This document shows positions 42,292 through 50,510 of a stretch of 64,000 nucleotides of DNA, in pieces. The stretch spans positions 248,001 to 312,000 of the forward strand of contig OZ223207.1 of NCBI GenBank assembly GCA_965140395.1. The letters are read 5' to 3'. A program made the position numbers and the translations under genes. A model generated the notes under the pieces. The model saw only the letters and a list, made by a program, of their open reading frames with translations. It searched no databases and had not been told where the DNA came from. Position 1 is the stretch's first letter. Each line of letters starts with the position of its first letter. The stretch is from Parvibaculum sp002684405 (GTDB lineage Bacteria > Pseudomonadota > Alphaproteobacteria > Parvibaculales > Parvibaculaceae).

Positions 42292-42948
42292 ATGTTCTTC
42301 ATGCGCAAATCCGCTGAAATGCCCGCCCGAGACGAGGCTCTTCCGGGACGCGACGACCCCATCCCGACCGCCGAGACGCATTTCCTGAACGGCGCCGCGC
42401 TCAAGGGTCCCTATCCGGCGGGCACCGAGAAGGCGATGTTCGGCCTTGGCTGTTTTTGGGGCGCGGAAAAGCGTTTCTGGGATATCCCCGGCGTTTACGT
42501 CACCGCCGTCGGCTATGCCGCGGGCTACACGCCCAACCCGACCTACAAGGAAGTCTGCACCGGGCAGACCGGACATAATGAAGTCGTGCTGGTGGTCTAC
42601 GACCCGAAGCAGGTCAGCTATGAGCAGCTTTTGAAAGTGTTCTGGGAGAGCCACAACCCGACCCATGGCATGCGGCAGGGCAACGATGTCGGCACGCAAT
42701 ACCGTTCCGGCATTTATGCGTTCACACCCGCGCAGCGCGAGGCGGCGGAAGCCTCGAAGGCGGCCTATCAGGCGGAGCTTTCCAAGCGCGGGATCGGCGA
42801 GATCACGACGGAAATTCTCGACGCGCCCGAATTTTATTTCGCCGAGGACTACCACCAGCAATATCTCGCCAAGAATCCGGATGGCTATTGCGGCCTCGGC
42901 GGCACGGGCGTGAGCTGTCCCGTGGGGACGGGCGTTGTCGCCGATTGA
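42292..42948 (+). CDS. msrA: Peptide-methionine (S)-S-oxide reductase MsrA
   Basis: Repairs oxidised methionine. The 218-residue protein contains GLGCFWGAEKRFW with the catalytic Cys54, the TGHNEVVLVVYDP strand, and a C-terminal resolving cysteine pair (YCGLGGTGVSC). It has an N-terminal extension of about 45 residues before the catalytic strand, as in E. coli MsrA. It is convergent with rpoH and shares a bidirectional terminator with it. Confidence 0.96.
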   Translation: MFFMRKSAEMPARDEALPGRDDPIPTAETHFLNGAALKGPYPAGTEKAMFGLGCFWGAEKRFWDIPGVYVTAVGYAAGYTPNPTYKEVCTGQTGHNEVVLVVYDPKQVSYEQLLKVFWESHNPTHGMRQGNDVGTQYRSGIYAFTPAQREAAEASKAAYQAELSKRGIGEITTEILDAPEFYFAEDYHQQYLAKNPDGYCGLGGTGVSCPVGTGVVAD

Positions 42949-42968
42949 GTTTCTCGAACGGCTGAAAC

Positions 42969-43007
42969 AAAAAACGGCCCGCCAGTTTGACGGGCCGTTT
43001 TGATTTT
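42969..43007. terminator. Bidirectional terminator between msrA and rpoH
   Basis: AAAACGGCCCG (42971-42981) pairs with CGGGCCGTTTT (42991-43001), with A-rich and T-rich flanks on both sides. Confidence 0.92.
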
Positions 43008-43024
43008 TCGGTGCCGTGTCGCGC

Positions 43025-43930
43025 TTAGTGCGCTTCCAACGCTTCCTTGCGGGCGTCTGCCTGCTCGCGCATGGCGTTCTTCATCGCCTTTTGCAGCTTC
43101 TCGAAGGCGCGGACTTCGATCTGGCGCACACGCTCGCGGCTGATGCCATATTCCTGGCTCAGTTCCTCCAGCGTGGCCGGGTCGTCCTTCAGGCGGCGCT
43201 CGGTGAGGATGTGCATCTCGCGCTCGTTCAGCGACTGCATGGCGGTGGCCAGCATCTCGCGGCGCAGATTCATTTCCTCGCTATCGCCGAGTTCCGATTC
43301 CTGATCCGGCGCGTCGTCCACCAGCCAGTCCTGCCACTCGCCGCTTTCGCTGTCCTGTCGGAGCGGCGCGTTGAGCGAGTTGTCTGGACCCGCCATGCGG
43401 CGGTTCATGGAGATGACCTCGTCCTCGGTCACGCCGAGGCGGTCGGCGATCTCGGTCACCTGTTCGTGCCGCAAATCGCCATCCTCGATGGCCTGGATCT
43501 GGCCCTTCACCTTGCGCAGGTTGAAGAAGAGCTTCTTCTGCGCGGCCGTGGTGCCCATCTTCACGAGCGACCAGGAGCGCAAAATGTATTCCTGAATGGA
43601 AGCGCGGATCCACCACATGGCATAGGTAGCGAGCCGGAAGCCCTTTTCCGGTTCGAAGCGCTTCACCGCCTGCATCAGGCCCACATTGCCTTCGGAGATG
43701 ACTTCGCCGATGGGCAGGCCATAGCCGCGATACCCCATGGCGATCTTCGCCACGAGGCGCAGATGGCTCGTCACCATCTTGTGGGCGGCCTCTGAATCCT
43801 CATGCTCCTTCCAGCGTTTGGCGAGCATGTATTCTTCCTGCGGCTCCAGCATCGGAAATTTGCGGATTTCCTGCAGGTAGCGAGACAGGCTGCCTTCCGG
43901 ATTAGGCGCCGGGGCGAGTTTCGTAGCCAT
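43025..43930 (-). CDS. rpoH: RNA polymerase heat-shock sigma factor RpoH
   Basis: Sigma-32 of 301 residues. It has region 2 (GNVGLMQAVKRFEPEKGFRLATYAMWWIRASIQEYILRSW; the RASIQEYILRSWS block is the RpoH hallmark), the RpoH box near QKKLFFNLRK, and region 4 (LEELSQEYGISRERVRQIE). In alphaproteobacteria RpoH paralogues divide heat and oxidative-stress roles; only this one is visible. The nearby sRNA of the CCUCCUCCC type is the kind of gene known elsewhere to belong to RpoH regulons. Confidence 0.97.
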   Translation of the reverse strand: MATKLAPAPNPEGSLSRYLQEIRKFPMLEPQEEYMLAKRWKEHEDSEAAHKMVTSHLRLVAKIAMGYRGYGLPIGEVISEGNVGLMQAVKRFEPEKGFRLATYAMWWIRASIQEYILRSWSLVKMGTTAAQKKLFFNLRKVKGQIQAIEDGDLRHEQVTEIADRLGVTEDEVISMNRRMAGPDNSLNAPLRQDSESGEWQDWLVDDAPDQESELGDSEEMNLRREMLATAMQSLNEREMHILTERRLKDDPATLEELSQEYGISRERVRQIEVRAFEKLQKAMKNAMREQADARKEALEAH

Positions 43931-44097
43931 GAGAACCCCTCAATCTGGATCGCCGGCAGGAAGTGCCGGGGTCCGCTGACGTTCAAACAAGTTGGTCCGC
44001 TTCCTTCAAGAAAAGGGGCCTTTGCGGGCCCGGGCCAGCCTGACAGCCTCTCCAATATGGGGAGGAAAGCTGGCGAGAAAAGGACCTTTGTTAGTAA

Positions 44098-45198
44098 TTA
44101 TACTAATTCTAAACTATCTATCAAGCTTTTAATATCGTTGGGTATGGGGGCTTCAAAGCGCATTTTTTCATGACTTGCCGGGTGCTCGAAGGCGAGCAAA
44201 TGGGCGTGAAGCGCCTGACGGTCGAGGCTCTCGAGCGCCTGCTGCGCTTCGGGCGGCAGCTTCACTTTCCGGGTCTTCTGGCTGCCGCCATAGACAGGAT
44301 CGCCCAGCAGCGGGTGGCCGATCGAGGTCATGTGGACGCGGATCTGGTGGGTGCGCCCGGTTTCCAGGTGGCAGGTGACGAGCGAGACGAGCGGCGGCTC
44401 GCCCCAGCTTTTCAGCGTCTTGTAGTGCGTGATTGCTTCCCGCGCGCCGCTCGCGGCGCTGGAGCGCACGGTCGCCATCTTGCGGCGGTTCTGGGTGGAG
44501 CGCGCAATGGGCGCATCCACTGTGCCGGAGGTGGGTTCCGGGCGGCCCCAGACGAGCGCGGTATAGGCGCGTTCCAGCTTGCCGTCCCGGCCATGGGCGG
44601 CAAATTGCGCGGCGAGGCCCTGATGCGCCCGGTCGCTTTTGGCGACCACCATGACGCCGCTCGTCTCCTTGTCGAGGCGGTGGACGATGCCGGGGCGTTT
44701 CTCGCCGCCAATGCCGGAGAGCTGATCGCCGCAATGGGCGATGAGGGCGTTGACGAGCGTCATGTCGGGATTGCCGGGCGCGGGATGCACCACCAGCCCG
44801 GCGGGCTTCACGATCACGATAAGGTCAGCATCCTCGTAAAGAATGTCGAGCGGGATTTCCTGGCCGACCGGCTCGGCGGGCCGGGGCGCGGGCACGGTGA
44901 CGACGATATGCTCGCCCTCGCGCACCTTGTAGGCCGGGTCGGTGGCCGGTTTGGGCGCGGCGCCGGGTTTTGCCGTCAGTAATACCTGCCCGGTTTCGAG
45001 AAGTTGGCGAATGCGCGCGCGCGAAAGCGGCGCGTCGGGCGCCTTCGCCTTGCCTGCGAGGGTCGTGGTAAGATATTTGTCGAGCCGGGCGCCGGCATCT
45101 TCGCCGGTGACGGTGAAGCCGTAGCGTGTGCCCATATCGTCCGACGCCGTTATCTTGTCGTCCTGAGTGGTAGGCTGAGCCGCATCGCTATGGGGCAT
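44098..45198 (-). CDS. rluD: 23S rRNA pseudouridine synthase, RluD type
   Basis: Forms pseudouridines in 23S rRNA helix 69. The 366-residue protein has an N-terminal S4 RNA-binding domain (ARLDKYLTTTLAG, SRARIRQLLETGQVLL) and the RsuA/RluD catalytic domain with IVHRLDKETSGVMVVAK, whose Asp is the nucleophile, and GRTHQIRVHM. The start at 45198 is chosen because the alternative at 45225 would overlap the divergent DUF6476 gene; ribosome binding sites are weak for both. It lies upstream of rpoH in the same orientation, a common alphaproteobacterial order. Confidence 0.93.
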   Translation of the reverse strand: MPHSDAAQPTTQDDKITASDDMGTRYGFTVTGEDAGARLDKYLTTTLAGKAKAPDAPLSRARIRQLLETGQVLLTAKPGAAPKPATDPAYKVREGEHIVVTVPAPRPAEPVGQEIPLDILYEDADLIVIVKPAGLVVHPAPGNPDMTLVNALIAHCGDQLSGIGGEKRPGIVHRLDKETSGVMVVAKSDRAHQGLAAQFAAHGRDGKLERAYTALVWGRPEPTSGTVDAPIARSTQNRRKMATVRSSAASGAREAITHYKTLKSWGEPPLVSLVTCHLETGRTHQIRVHMTSIGHPLLGDPVYGGSQKTRKVKLPPEAQQALESLDRQALHAHLLAFEHPASHEKMRFEAPIPNDIKSLIDSLELV

Positions 45199-45223
45199 TT
45201 CATTCGAATCTCTGGAGATGTTC

Positions 45224-45625
45224 ATGACCGACGATAACGCCCGGCCGCAGGGTATGGAAACGGCCCCGGAAGGCAATTCGCCGGATGGCGCAGGTCCGCC
45301 GCCTCAGGATATGCGTCTCCTGACGCTGGTCGTTGTCGGCATGGGCGTGGTGCTGGTGATCGGTTTTGCCTTCGTCGTGGGGGTCCTGATTTACCGTTCT
45401 TCGGGCGATACGAAGACGGTCGAGCACCCCAAGGGATATTTCGGAACGCATGACGTGGACGTCGCGCGCGGGCAGAAGGTTCGCGCGATGAACATGACCG
45501 ATGACAGGATGGCCGTGCTGGTCGGTTCGGACAGCGCCGAAGAGATCGTCGTCTTGTCCACGAAGACCGGAGCAGAGCTCGGCCGGTTCCGCCTCAATCC
45601 CGTTTCCGATCTGGCAGCCAGGTAA
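45224..45625 (+). CDS. DUF6476-type single-pass membrane protein
   Basis: A 133-residue protein: a polar Pro/Gly-rich N-terminus, one transmembrane helix (LLTLVVVGMGVVLVIGFAFVVGVLIY, about 32-57) and a C-terminal exported domain of short beta-strands (KVRAMNMTDDRMAVLVG, EIVVLSTKTGAELGRFRL). Such proteins are encoded divergently from rluD in many alphaproteobacteria; the function is unknown. The second of two in-frame ATGs (45224) has GGAG 6 nt upstream, whereas the first touches it. Confidence 0.75.
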   Translation: MTDDNARPQGMETAPEGNSPDGAGPPPQDMRLLTLVVVGMGVVLVIGFAFVVGVLIYRSSGDTKTVEHPKGYFGTHDVDVARGQKVRAMNMTDDRMAVLVGSDSAEEIVVLSTKTGAELGRFRLNPVSDLAAR

Positions 45626-45739
45626 GACGGGCTCTCGCAGCTTTCATCGCAAATTCCACGGCAATTCAGGCGTCCGGCGCATCATCGGCGGCGGGCCTGG
45701 CTGCGCTTTTGCGCGTTCGATCGGATTTCAGGGGAGGGA

Positions 45740-45828
45740 GGGAGCCGCCAGCGCCGGGGAGGAGGGAGGAGAGGCGCTGGCGGCTTCAAGAAACACGATC
45801 GGGGAGGAGGTCGATCACTGTGTTTCGT
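45740..45828 (-). ncRNA. Small RNA with two CCUCCUCCC-loop hairpins (cuckoo/CcsR-like)
   Basis: On the minus strand the transcript predicted from the promoter folds into two hairpins. The first is GAAACAC-agt-GATCG, loop ACCTCCTCCC, CGATC-GTGTTTC (45826 down to 45790), 12 pairs with a 3-nt bulge. The second is a perfect 12-bp stem GCCGCCAGCGCC / GGCGCTGGCGGC (45784-45744) with a 17-nt loop containing CCTCCTCCC. Anti-Shine-Dalgarno loops in tandem hairpins define the alphaproteobacterial cuckoo (CcsR, alpha-r14) sRNAs, which are stress induced. The 3' end is uncertain; no strong T-run follows. Confidence 0.8.
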
Positions 45829-45834
45829 GAGTTA

Positions 45835-45863
45835 TATATCCCGCACTCGTGACAATCTGTCAA
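45835..45863 (-). promoter_or_regulatory. Consensus promoter of the small RNA
   Basis: On the minus strand TTGACA (45863-45858), exactly 17 nt, GATATA (45840-45835). Transcription would start near 45828, right before the first hairpin of the sRNA. Confidence 0.82.
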
Positions 45864-46100
45864 CACCGTTTCTTGTGCAATGCAAAATAATTTTGCGGTA
45901 TGGAATGAGTTAGATGTGTTCCTTAATGCATTGTAATTAAATGTATAATGTTTCTCTATATGAGTGTTTCTACGTAAACCGGGATGAGTATGCGGTGGTT
46001 TGACGCAGTGCAGAGGGGTGGTTTTAGGGTGCAGCCCCTAGCTAGCGCAGCGGAGCCGGCGAAAATCCCGGCGCAATGAGACCGTTCAAGCCGATTGCAC
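45864..46100. other. AT-rich spacer between the sRNA and tRNA-Glu promoters
   Basis: No gene of credible length. The stretch 45885-45990 is clearly AT-rich with a TATAAT at 45950-45955 that could be another promoter -10, but no clean -35 is seen. The remainder is a GC-richer spacer without recognised features. Confidence 0.4.
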
Positions 46101-46130
46101 TTGATCCGGGATACCAAACCGTCATATACG
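46101..46130 (+). promoter_or_regulatory. Probable tRNA-Glu promoter
   Basis: TTGATC (46101-46106) and CATATA/TATACG (46123-46130), spacing 16-18 nt, about 20 nt before the mature tRNA 5' end. Confidence 0.5.
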
Positions 46131-46150
46131 AGGCGCCCGTACCGGACCGC

Positions 46151-46226
46151 GTCCCCTTCGTCTAGTGGTCCAGGACGCCGCCCTCTCACGGCGGAAACAG
46201 GGGTTCGAGTCCCCTAGGGGATGCCA
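46151..46226 (+). tRNA. tRNA-Glu (anticodon CTC)
   Basis: A 76-nt cloverleaf with encoded CCA. The anticodon arm CCGCC-CTCTCAC-GGCGG gives anticodon CTC. The T arm is CAGGGGTTCGAGTCCCCT and the D arm contains TCTAGTGGTCCAGGA. The acceptor stem GTCCCCT/AGGGGAT has a G-U pair at the 1-72 position. It is followed by a strong terminator. Confidence 0.97.
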
Positions 46227-46241
46227 GTCCGATGCATGTAA

Positions 46242-46267
46242 AACCCGCCGAATTCCGGCGGGTTTTT
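46242..46267 (+). terminator. Rho-independent terminator of tRNA-Glu
   Basis: AACCCGCCG (46242-46250), AATTC loop, CGGCGGGTT (46256-46264) and a T-run. Confidence 0.93.
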
Positions 46268-46389
46268 GCTTTTGAAGTGCCAATTCGGGGCCGGTTTCCC
46301 GCGCCGCGTATCCGCTTTCTTAACTCTGTTCCTGCTTAATTCGCCCTTATCCGCGCGCCACTGTTCCGTGCCGCCTTCAAGGGCTGGAA

Positions 46390-48333
46390 ATGAATAGAGC
46401 TTTTCCTCAATCCGCTCCCATATCCACCGGTCTTTCCCTGATGCCGAAGGGCGATCAGTCTGCCTTGCACATCAAGGTCGGCCAGCGTCTGCTGGGCAAG
46501 GGGTTGCTGACGCCGGATACGCTCGCGGCGGCGATGGAAGAGCAGGACCGGTGGGGGTCCCACCTCGGTCATGTGCTGTTGGGGAAGGGGATCGTCCGGC
46601 CGATCGACTATTTCCGCACGCTGGCGGATGTGCTGAGGGTTCCGTTCGTCAACCTCCAGGTGCATCCGGTCGATCCCAGCCTGTGTTTCTACGGAGACCG
46701 GAACGACTACGCTTCCGTCGGGCTCATTCCCTGGCAGCGGGAAAGCGGGCGCGTCATTCTCGCGACGACCGCGGTCACGCCCCGGCAGCATGAATGGGCG
46801 CGCACCCGGTTCGGGCGCAAGGGCTATGCATTCGTCATTACGTCGCCCTATGACATTTTCTGGCAGACCCAGCGGCTCTTTCGCGAGGAAGACAGCGCGC
46901 AGGCGCTCGATGCGCTTTATTCCCGGATGCCGGAGCATTCCGCGAAGATCACGATGACCGTTCCCCAGCGCAACGGTTTGATCGCGCTGGGCATTCTTTA
47001 TCTGGCGCTCTGCGTGGCACGGCCCGGGGATGTCTTCGTGGGGACAATGGCGGTGCTCACCGTCTTTTATCTTGTGACATTCCTTTTCAAGTTTCTGCTC
47101 ACCTGGGTAGGGGCGAACCGGAATGTGGACGTGCAGATCTCGGACGGCGATGTCGGCGCGATCCGCGATCAGGATTTGCCCGTCTACACGGTGCTGGTGC
47201 CGATGTATCGCGAGGCGAGTGTGCTGCCGCTGCTGGTCAATTCGCTGAAAGGGCTGGACTATCCCGCTTCCAAGCTCGATGTGAAATTTATCCTCGAGGA
47301 GGATGACGAGGAGACGATTGCCGCTGCCAAGGAACTCGGTATGCCGGCCAGCTTCGAAATCGTCCGTGTGCCGCATTCCGAGCCGAAAACAAAGCCCAAG
47401 GCCTGCAACTATGCGCTCACTTTCGCACGAGGCGAGTTCGCCACCATCTATGATGCGGAGGATATGCCGGAGCCCGACCAGCTGAAAAAGGCGGTTATCG
47501 CCTTCAGGCGGTCGGAAAGCAGCGTGGCCTGCCTGCAGGCGCGCCTGAACTATTTCAACCGGCAGGATAATTGGCTGACGCGGATGTTCACGCTGGAATA
47601 TTCGCAATGGTTCGATTTTCTCCTGCCCGGGCTCGACTGGCTGAAGGTCCCCATTCCGCTGGGCGGCACCTCCAATCATTTTCGTGTCTCGGTGTTGCGG
47701 CAGGTCGGCGCCTGGGATCCCTACAATGTGACGGAGGATGCCGATCTCGGCGTCCGTTTCGCGCAGGAAGGCTATACGGTCGGCGTCATCAACTCGACGA
47801 CCTATGAAGAAGCCAATGGCGTTCTGCCGAGCTGGATAAAGCAGCGGTCGCGATGGGTGAAAGGCTATATGCAGACCTGGCTGGTGCATATGCGTCATCC
47901 CTATCATCTGTGGCAGTCCATCGGGCCCAAGGGTTTTTTGAGTTTCCAGCTCTTCGTGGGCGGGCCGCCGCTCGTCATGCTCATCAATCCGTTTTTCTGG
48001 CTGGTGACGATTGTCAGCCTGACGACGAACTGGATTCAACTGGGCGATCTTCTGCCGGAACCGGTTGCTTTCATTGCGGCGTTCAATCTGATCGTCGGCA
48101 ATCTCTTCCTTGTCTATTTCGGCATCATCGCCGCCCTGAAGCGGCGCTATTACGACCTGGTGCTTCAGGGCATTCTTCAGCCCTTCTATTGGGTCCTGCA
48201 TTCGGTCGCCGCCTACAAGGCGCTGTGGCAGCTCATTACGATGCCGCATTACTGGGAGAAGACGGAACACGGCACTAGCCTTCAGACCAAGCATGCGCTT
48301 GCGCAATTGGGAGGGGCTGCGACTGGCAAATAG
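46390..48333 (+). CDS. Membrane GT2 polysaccharide synthase with N-terminal MshEN domain
   Basis: A 647-residue processive-type glycosyltransferase. Residues about 25-165 resemble the MshEN/GspE-N domain (VGQRLLGKGLLTPDTL, then SHLGHVLLGKGIV), a fold that binds c-di-GMP in some ATPases. Membrane helices (about 196-240) follow. The cytosolic GT2 domain has EEDDEE (303-308), DAED (355-358), TED (448-450) and QRSRW (485-489), the full set for a processive synthase, and further helices occur at about 515-600. This architecture is that of XagB-like synthases. It leads a unit with the polytopic protein downstream and the converging outer-membrane-type gene. The product polysaccharide is unknown. 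Confidence 0.88.
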   Translation: MNRAFPQSAPISTGLSLMPKGDQSALHIKVGQRLLGKGLLTPDTLAAAMEEQDRWGSHLGHVLLGKGIVRPIDYFRTLADVLRVPFVNLQVHPVDPSLCFYGDRNDYASVGLIPWQRESGRVILATTAVTPRQHEWARTRFGRKGYAFVITSPYDIFWQTQRLFREEDSAQALDALYSRMPEHSAKITMTVPQRNGLIALGILYLALCVARPGDVFVGTMAVLTVFYLVTFLFKFLLTWVGANRNVDVQISDGDVGAIRDQDLPVYTVLVPMYREASVLPLLVNSLKGLDYPASKLDVKFILEEDDEETIAAAKELGMPASFEIVRVPHSEPKTKPKACNYALTFARGEFATIYDAEDMPEPDQLKKAVIAFRRSESSVACLQARLNYFNRQDNWLTRMFTLEYSQWFDFLLPGLDWLKVPIPLGGTSNHFRVSVLRQVGAWDPYNVTEDADLGVRFAQEGYTVGVINSTTYEEANGVLPSWIKQRSRWVKGYMQTWLVHMRHPYHLWQSIGPKGFLSFQLFVGGPPLVMLINPFFWLVTIVSLTTNWIQLGDLLPEPVAFIAAFNLIVGNLFLVYFGIIAALKRRYYDLVLQGILQPFYWVLHSVAAYKALWQLITMPHYWEKTEHGTSLQTKHALAQLGGAATGK

Positions 48334-49486
48334 TGTGACGCTCCCGGTGCCGCGCAAGGCGACAACGGCCTTCGTCGTCATCGTGCCGGCGCTGGCCTTC
48401 TTCGTTCTGGTGGCGGCGCAACTGCCTGCCTTGCATCATCTGGTGCCCGCTCTTCAGGGGTTCTGGAGCGATCGTCCCGGCGAGATGGAGCTTGCGCCTC
48501 ACGCCTGGATATCGCTCTTCGTCGTTGCGGTGCTGAATGTCTTGCCGGGCATCTGGAATTTGCATGCCGCGCTGATCATGGTGTCGTCGCTTGGCGCCGC
48601 CTTTTCTCTGGGACTGCTCTTCAAGGCGATGCAGAGCGATCGCTGGAGGGTGTGGGAAGCCGTTTTGCTGCTCGCGCTTGTGGCCGCGCAGCCGCTTGTC
48701 ATCTACCTGACGGTAAATGCGAATGAATCGATCCCCTTTGCGCTGGCCTTCGGCATGCTCGTTTATGCTGCCAACAGGCTCGATGTGAACGGGGATGTGC
48801 AGAGCCAGATGACGTTCGGACTGTTTCTGCCGTTGCTGGCGCTGGTTCGGCCGGAGGTGGCGGTTTTTATTCCGGTACTCGCTTTTCTGGTGCCGTTGAG
48901 AGATCGCGCAGCACGGCGTGACATACGTGCGTTCACGGCGCTTTTCCTCGTTTCGATCCTGCCGACCTTTCTGGTCCTGTTCAGCCTCTATTGTCTGGTT
49001 TCGAGCCTTGAAGCGAGCCCGCTGGAGTTCCTGCGGCTCTTCCTCGACCCGGTTTCCTCATTGGCCTCGGCGCCTGGAGATATGGTCGAGGCGCAGCTTT
49101 ATCCCATGCTGTATCTGACGCCGCTGGTCGTCTTCATGCTTGGATATACGTTGCTCGTCGGGCAGGGGCGGCGTCACATGGGCGGCGCTTTCGTTGCGCT
49201 AGCGCTGCCCGCCATGCTCGCCGGGGCCAATGCGCTGTTCGGCTGGGGTGTGGATTATCGGATGCCGGCCGCGGTGCTGGTCGCGACGTCGGCGGCCTGG
49301 ATTGCATCGACCGAACTTCAGGCGAAAGGCCGAAAAGGCGCCATCGTCGCATTGGGGCTTTGCGCGGCGCTGGGCTGGGGTGCGCCCTTGATCGGCGGCG
49401 CGAAAGGTTTTGCCGGACCCGCCCCGCAGCATGCCGTCGAGCGGCCGGGTGTGACCGGGCTTCTCCGTCTCGCTCCTCAGTATTGA
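48293..49486 (+). CDS. Polytopic membrane protein of unknown function
   Basis: A 397-residue, Leu/Val/Ala-rich protein with about ten predicted membrane helices and no recognised motif. A long extracytoplasmic loop carries LAPHAWISL and NLHAALIM, which faintly recalls glycosyltransferase-C-type membrane proteins; this is weak. The frame opens 41 nt inside the synthase gene; the start could be the ATG at 48293 or the GTG at 48335, so translational coupling is likely. Context suggests a part in export or modification of the synthase product. Confidence 0.6.
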   Translation: MRLRNWEGLRLANSVTLPVPRKATTAFVVIVPALAFFVLVAAQLPALHHLVPALQGFWSDRPGEMELAPHAWISLFVVAVLNVLPGIWNLHAALIMVSSLGAAFSLGLLFKAMQSDRWRVWEAVLLLALVAAQPLVIYLTVNANESIPFALAFGMLVYAANRLDVNGDVQSQMTFGLFLPLLALVRPEVAVFIPVLAFLVPLRDRAARRDIRAFTALFLVSILPTFLVLFSLYCLVSSLEASPLEFLRLFLDPVSSLASAPGDMVEAQLYPMLYLTPLVVFMLGYTLLVGQGRRHMGGAFVALALPAMLAGANALFGWGVDYRMPAAVLVATSAAWIASTELQAKGRKGAIVALGLCAALGWGAPLIGGAKGFAGPAPQHAVERPGVTGLLRLAPQY

Positions 49487-49499
49487 GTAAGGGACGCGG

Positions 49500-50279
49500 T
49501 CAGAAATTGACCCAGATCGCCGCGATCACCGCGCGTTCGGCAGGGGTGCGACTGCCTGCGACCGTCGCAAATCCACCGAACTGGAAGGATACGGAATCCG
49601 TCAGCCGCCGGACGGCGGAGAGCTGCAGCTTATGTTGCCGCCCCTGATAGGCGAGGTTGGAGCCATCGCCCGATGAAAAAACATTGAGCGACTGGAGGAG
49701 CAGGAGCCAATTCCTGCTGGTGCGGATGCCCAATGTCAGGTCCGGGCGAATCTCGTCCTTGTAGCCGTTCGTCCGCAGCCGATAGGCCAGTTCGGCATCG
49801 ATGTAGGAGGGGTAGCCGAAGAGCGGAAAGGTATAGCCGTAGAGAGCCCGAAGCTCCGCATCCGTGCCTTCCGACGTCAGAAGCGAACGGCCAGGCAGAA
49901 GGGCCGAAGCCTGCAGGGAAAATATCTGATCGTCGTCGTTCCAGATTACCCGCCGGACGCCGATCTCCGTATTGCCAAAGCCGGTCGCGCTCTGGGCCGG
50001 GGGCTCGGGATGGAGATTGGAAACCTCGATTTTCGTGATTAGCGTCGTTTCGTCGTCGATACCGAATTCGCCGTAGAGCTCGACGCTCTCCTTGCGGAAG
50101 CGCGACGTGCTGCGGCTGCTGCCATTGTCATCGAATTCATCGGTGGCGCGGCTCACTGTGACGGTGGTGATGGCCTGCGTTTTTCCGGCTTCCTGCGGCC
50201 AGGCCCCGGCCAGCGCGTGGCTTGTCATGAGGCCCGTGACACATGCGGTGGCAAAGAGGAGGCGCGTCGAACTTGGCAT
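49500..50279 (-). CDS. Exported outer-membrane-type protein, XagA-like
   Basis: A 259-residue protein with a signal peptide (LLFATACVTGLMTSHALAG) and a mature region of repeated amphipathic strands (ELYGEFGIDDETTLITKIEVS, NTEIGVRRVIWND, FQFGGFATVAG), suggesting a beta-barrel. Similar proteins (XagA-like) accompany MshEN-GT2 synthases, which is why I link it to the preceding genes. The start at 50279 has GGAAG 6 nt upstream; the ATG at 50297 adds a non-signal stretch. It converges on the polytopic gene. Confidence 0.6.
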   Translation of the reverse strand: MPSSTRLLFATACVTGLMTSHALAGAWPQEAGKTQAITTVTVSRATDEFDDNGSSRSTSRFRKESVELYGEFGIDDETTLITKIEVSNLHPEPPAQSATGFGNTEIGVRRVIWNDDDQIFSLQASALLPGRSLLTSEGTDAELRALYGYTFPLFGYPSYIDAELAYRLRTNGYKDEIRPDLTLGIRTSRNWLLLLQSLNVFSSGDGSNLAYQGRQHKLQLSAVRRLTDSVSFQFGGFATVAGSRTPAERAVIAAIWVNF

Positions 50280-50442
50280 AGAGGCTTCCGCGGACATTGT
50301 GGTGGTGCCGGTCGCCGGGGCGAATCCGCAGGGACGTGGCGGCCTTCCGATTCCGGGGTGAGAGTAGATAAGGAAGCTCTACGCAAGGTTAACGAGGTGT
50401 AACGCTTCCGGGCACATATCCGTGTGATCCGGTCTGAACGGC

Positions 50443-50477
50443 AAAAGGCGCGCCACGGCTTTTCGCGGCGCGCCTTT
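50443..50477 (-). terminator. Terminator of the MAPEG gene
   Basis: AAAGGCGCGCC (50444-50454) pairs with GGCGCGCCTTT (50467-50477), loop 12 nt; T-run on the minus strand past 50446. Confidence 0.85.
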
Positions 50478-50510
50478 GTCGATATCGGGTCGTCCTGGGG
50501 TGTCGGGGCG

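Noticed and set aside
41329..42861. 510-codon frame containing the TetR gene
   Set aside because: Only the part from 42147 is TetR-like; the rest is antisense to msrA.
45950..45990. Tiny ORF starting at an ATG in the AT-rich spacer
   Set aside because: Nine codons with no ribosome binding site or conservation evidence.
46336..48381. 681-codon minus-strand open frame
   Set aside because: Antisense to the GT2 synthase, whose catalytic motifs are complete on the other strand.
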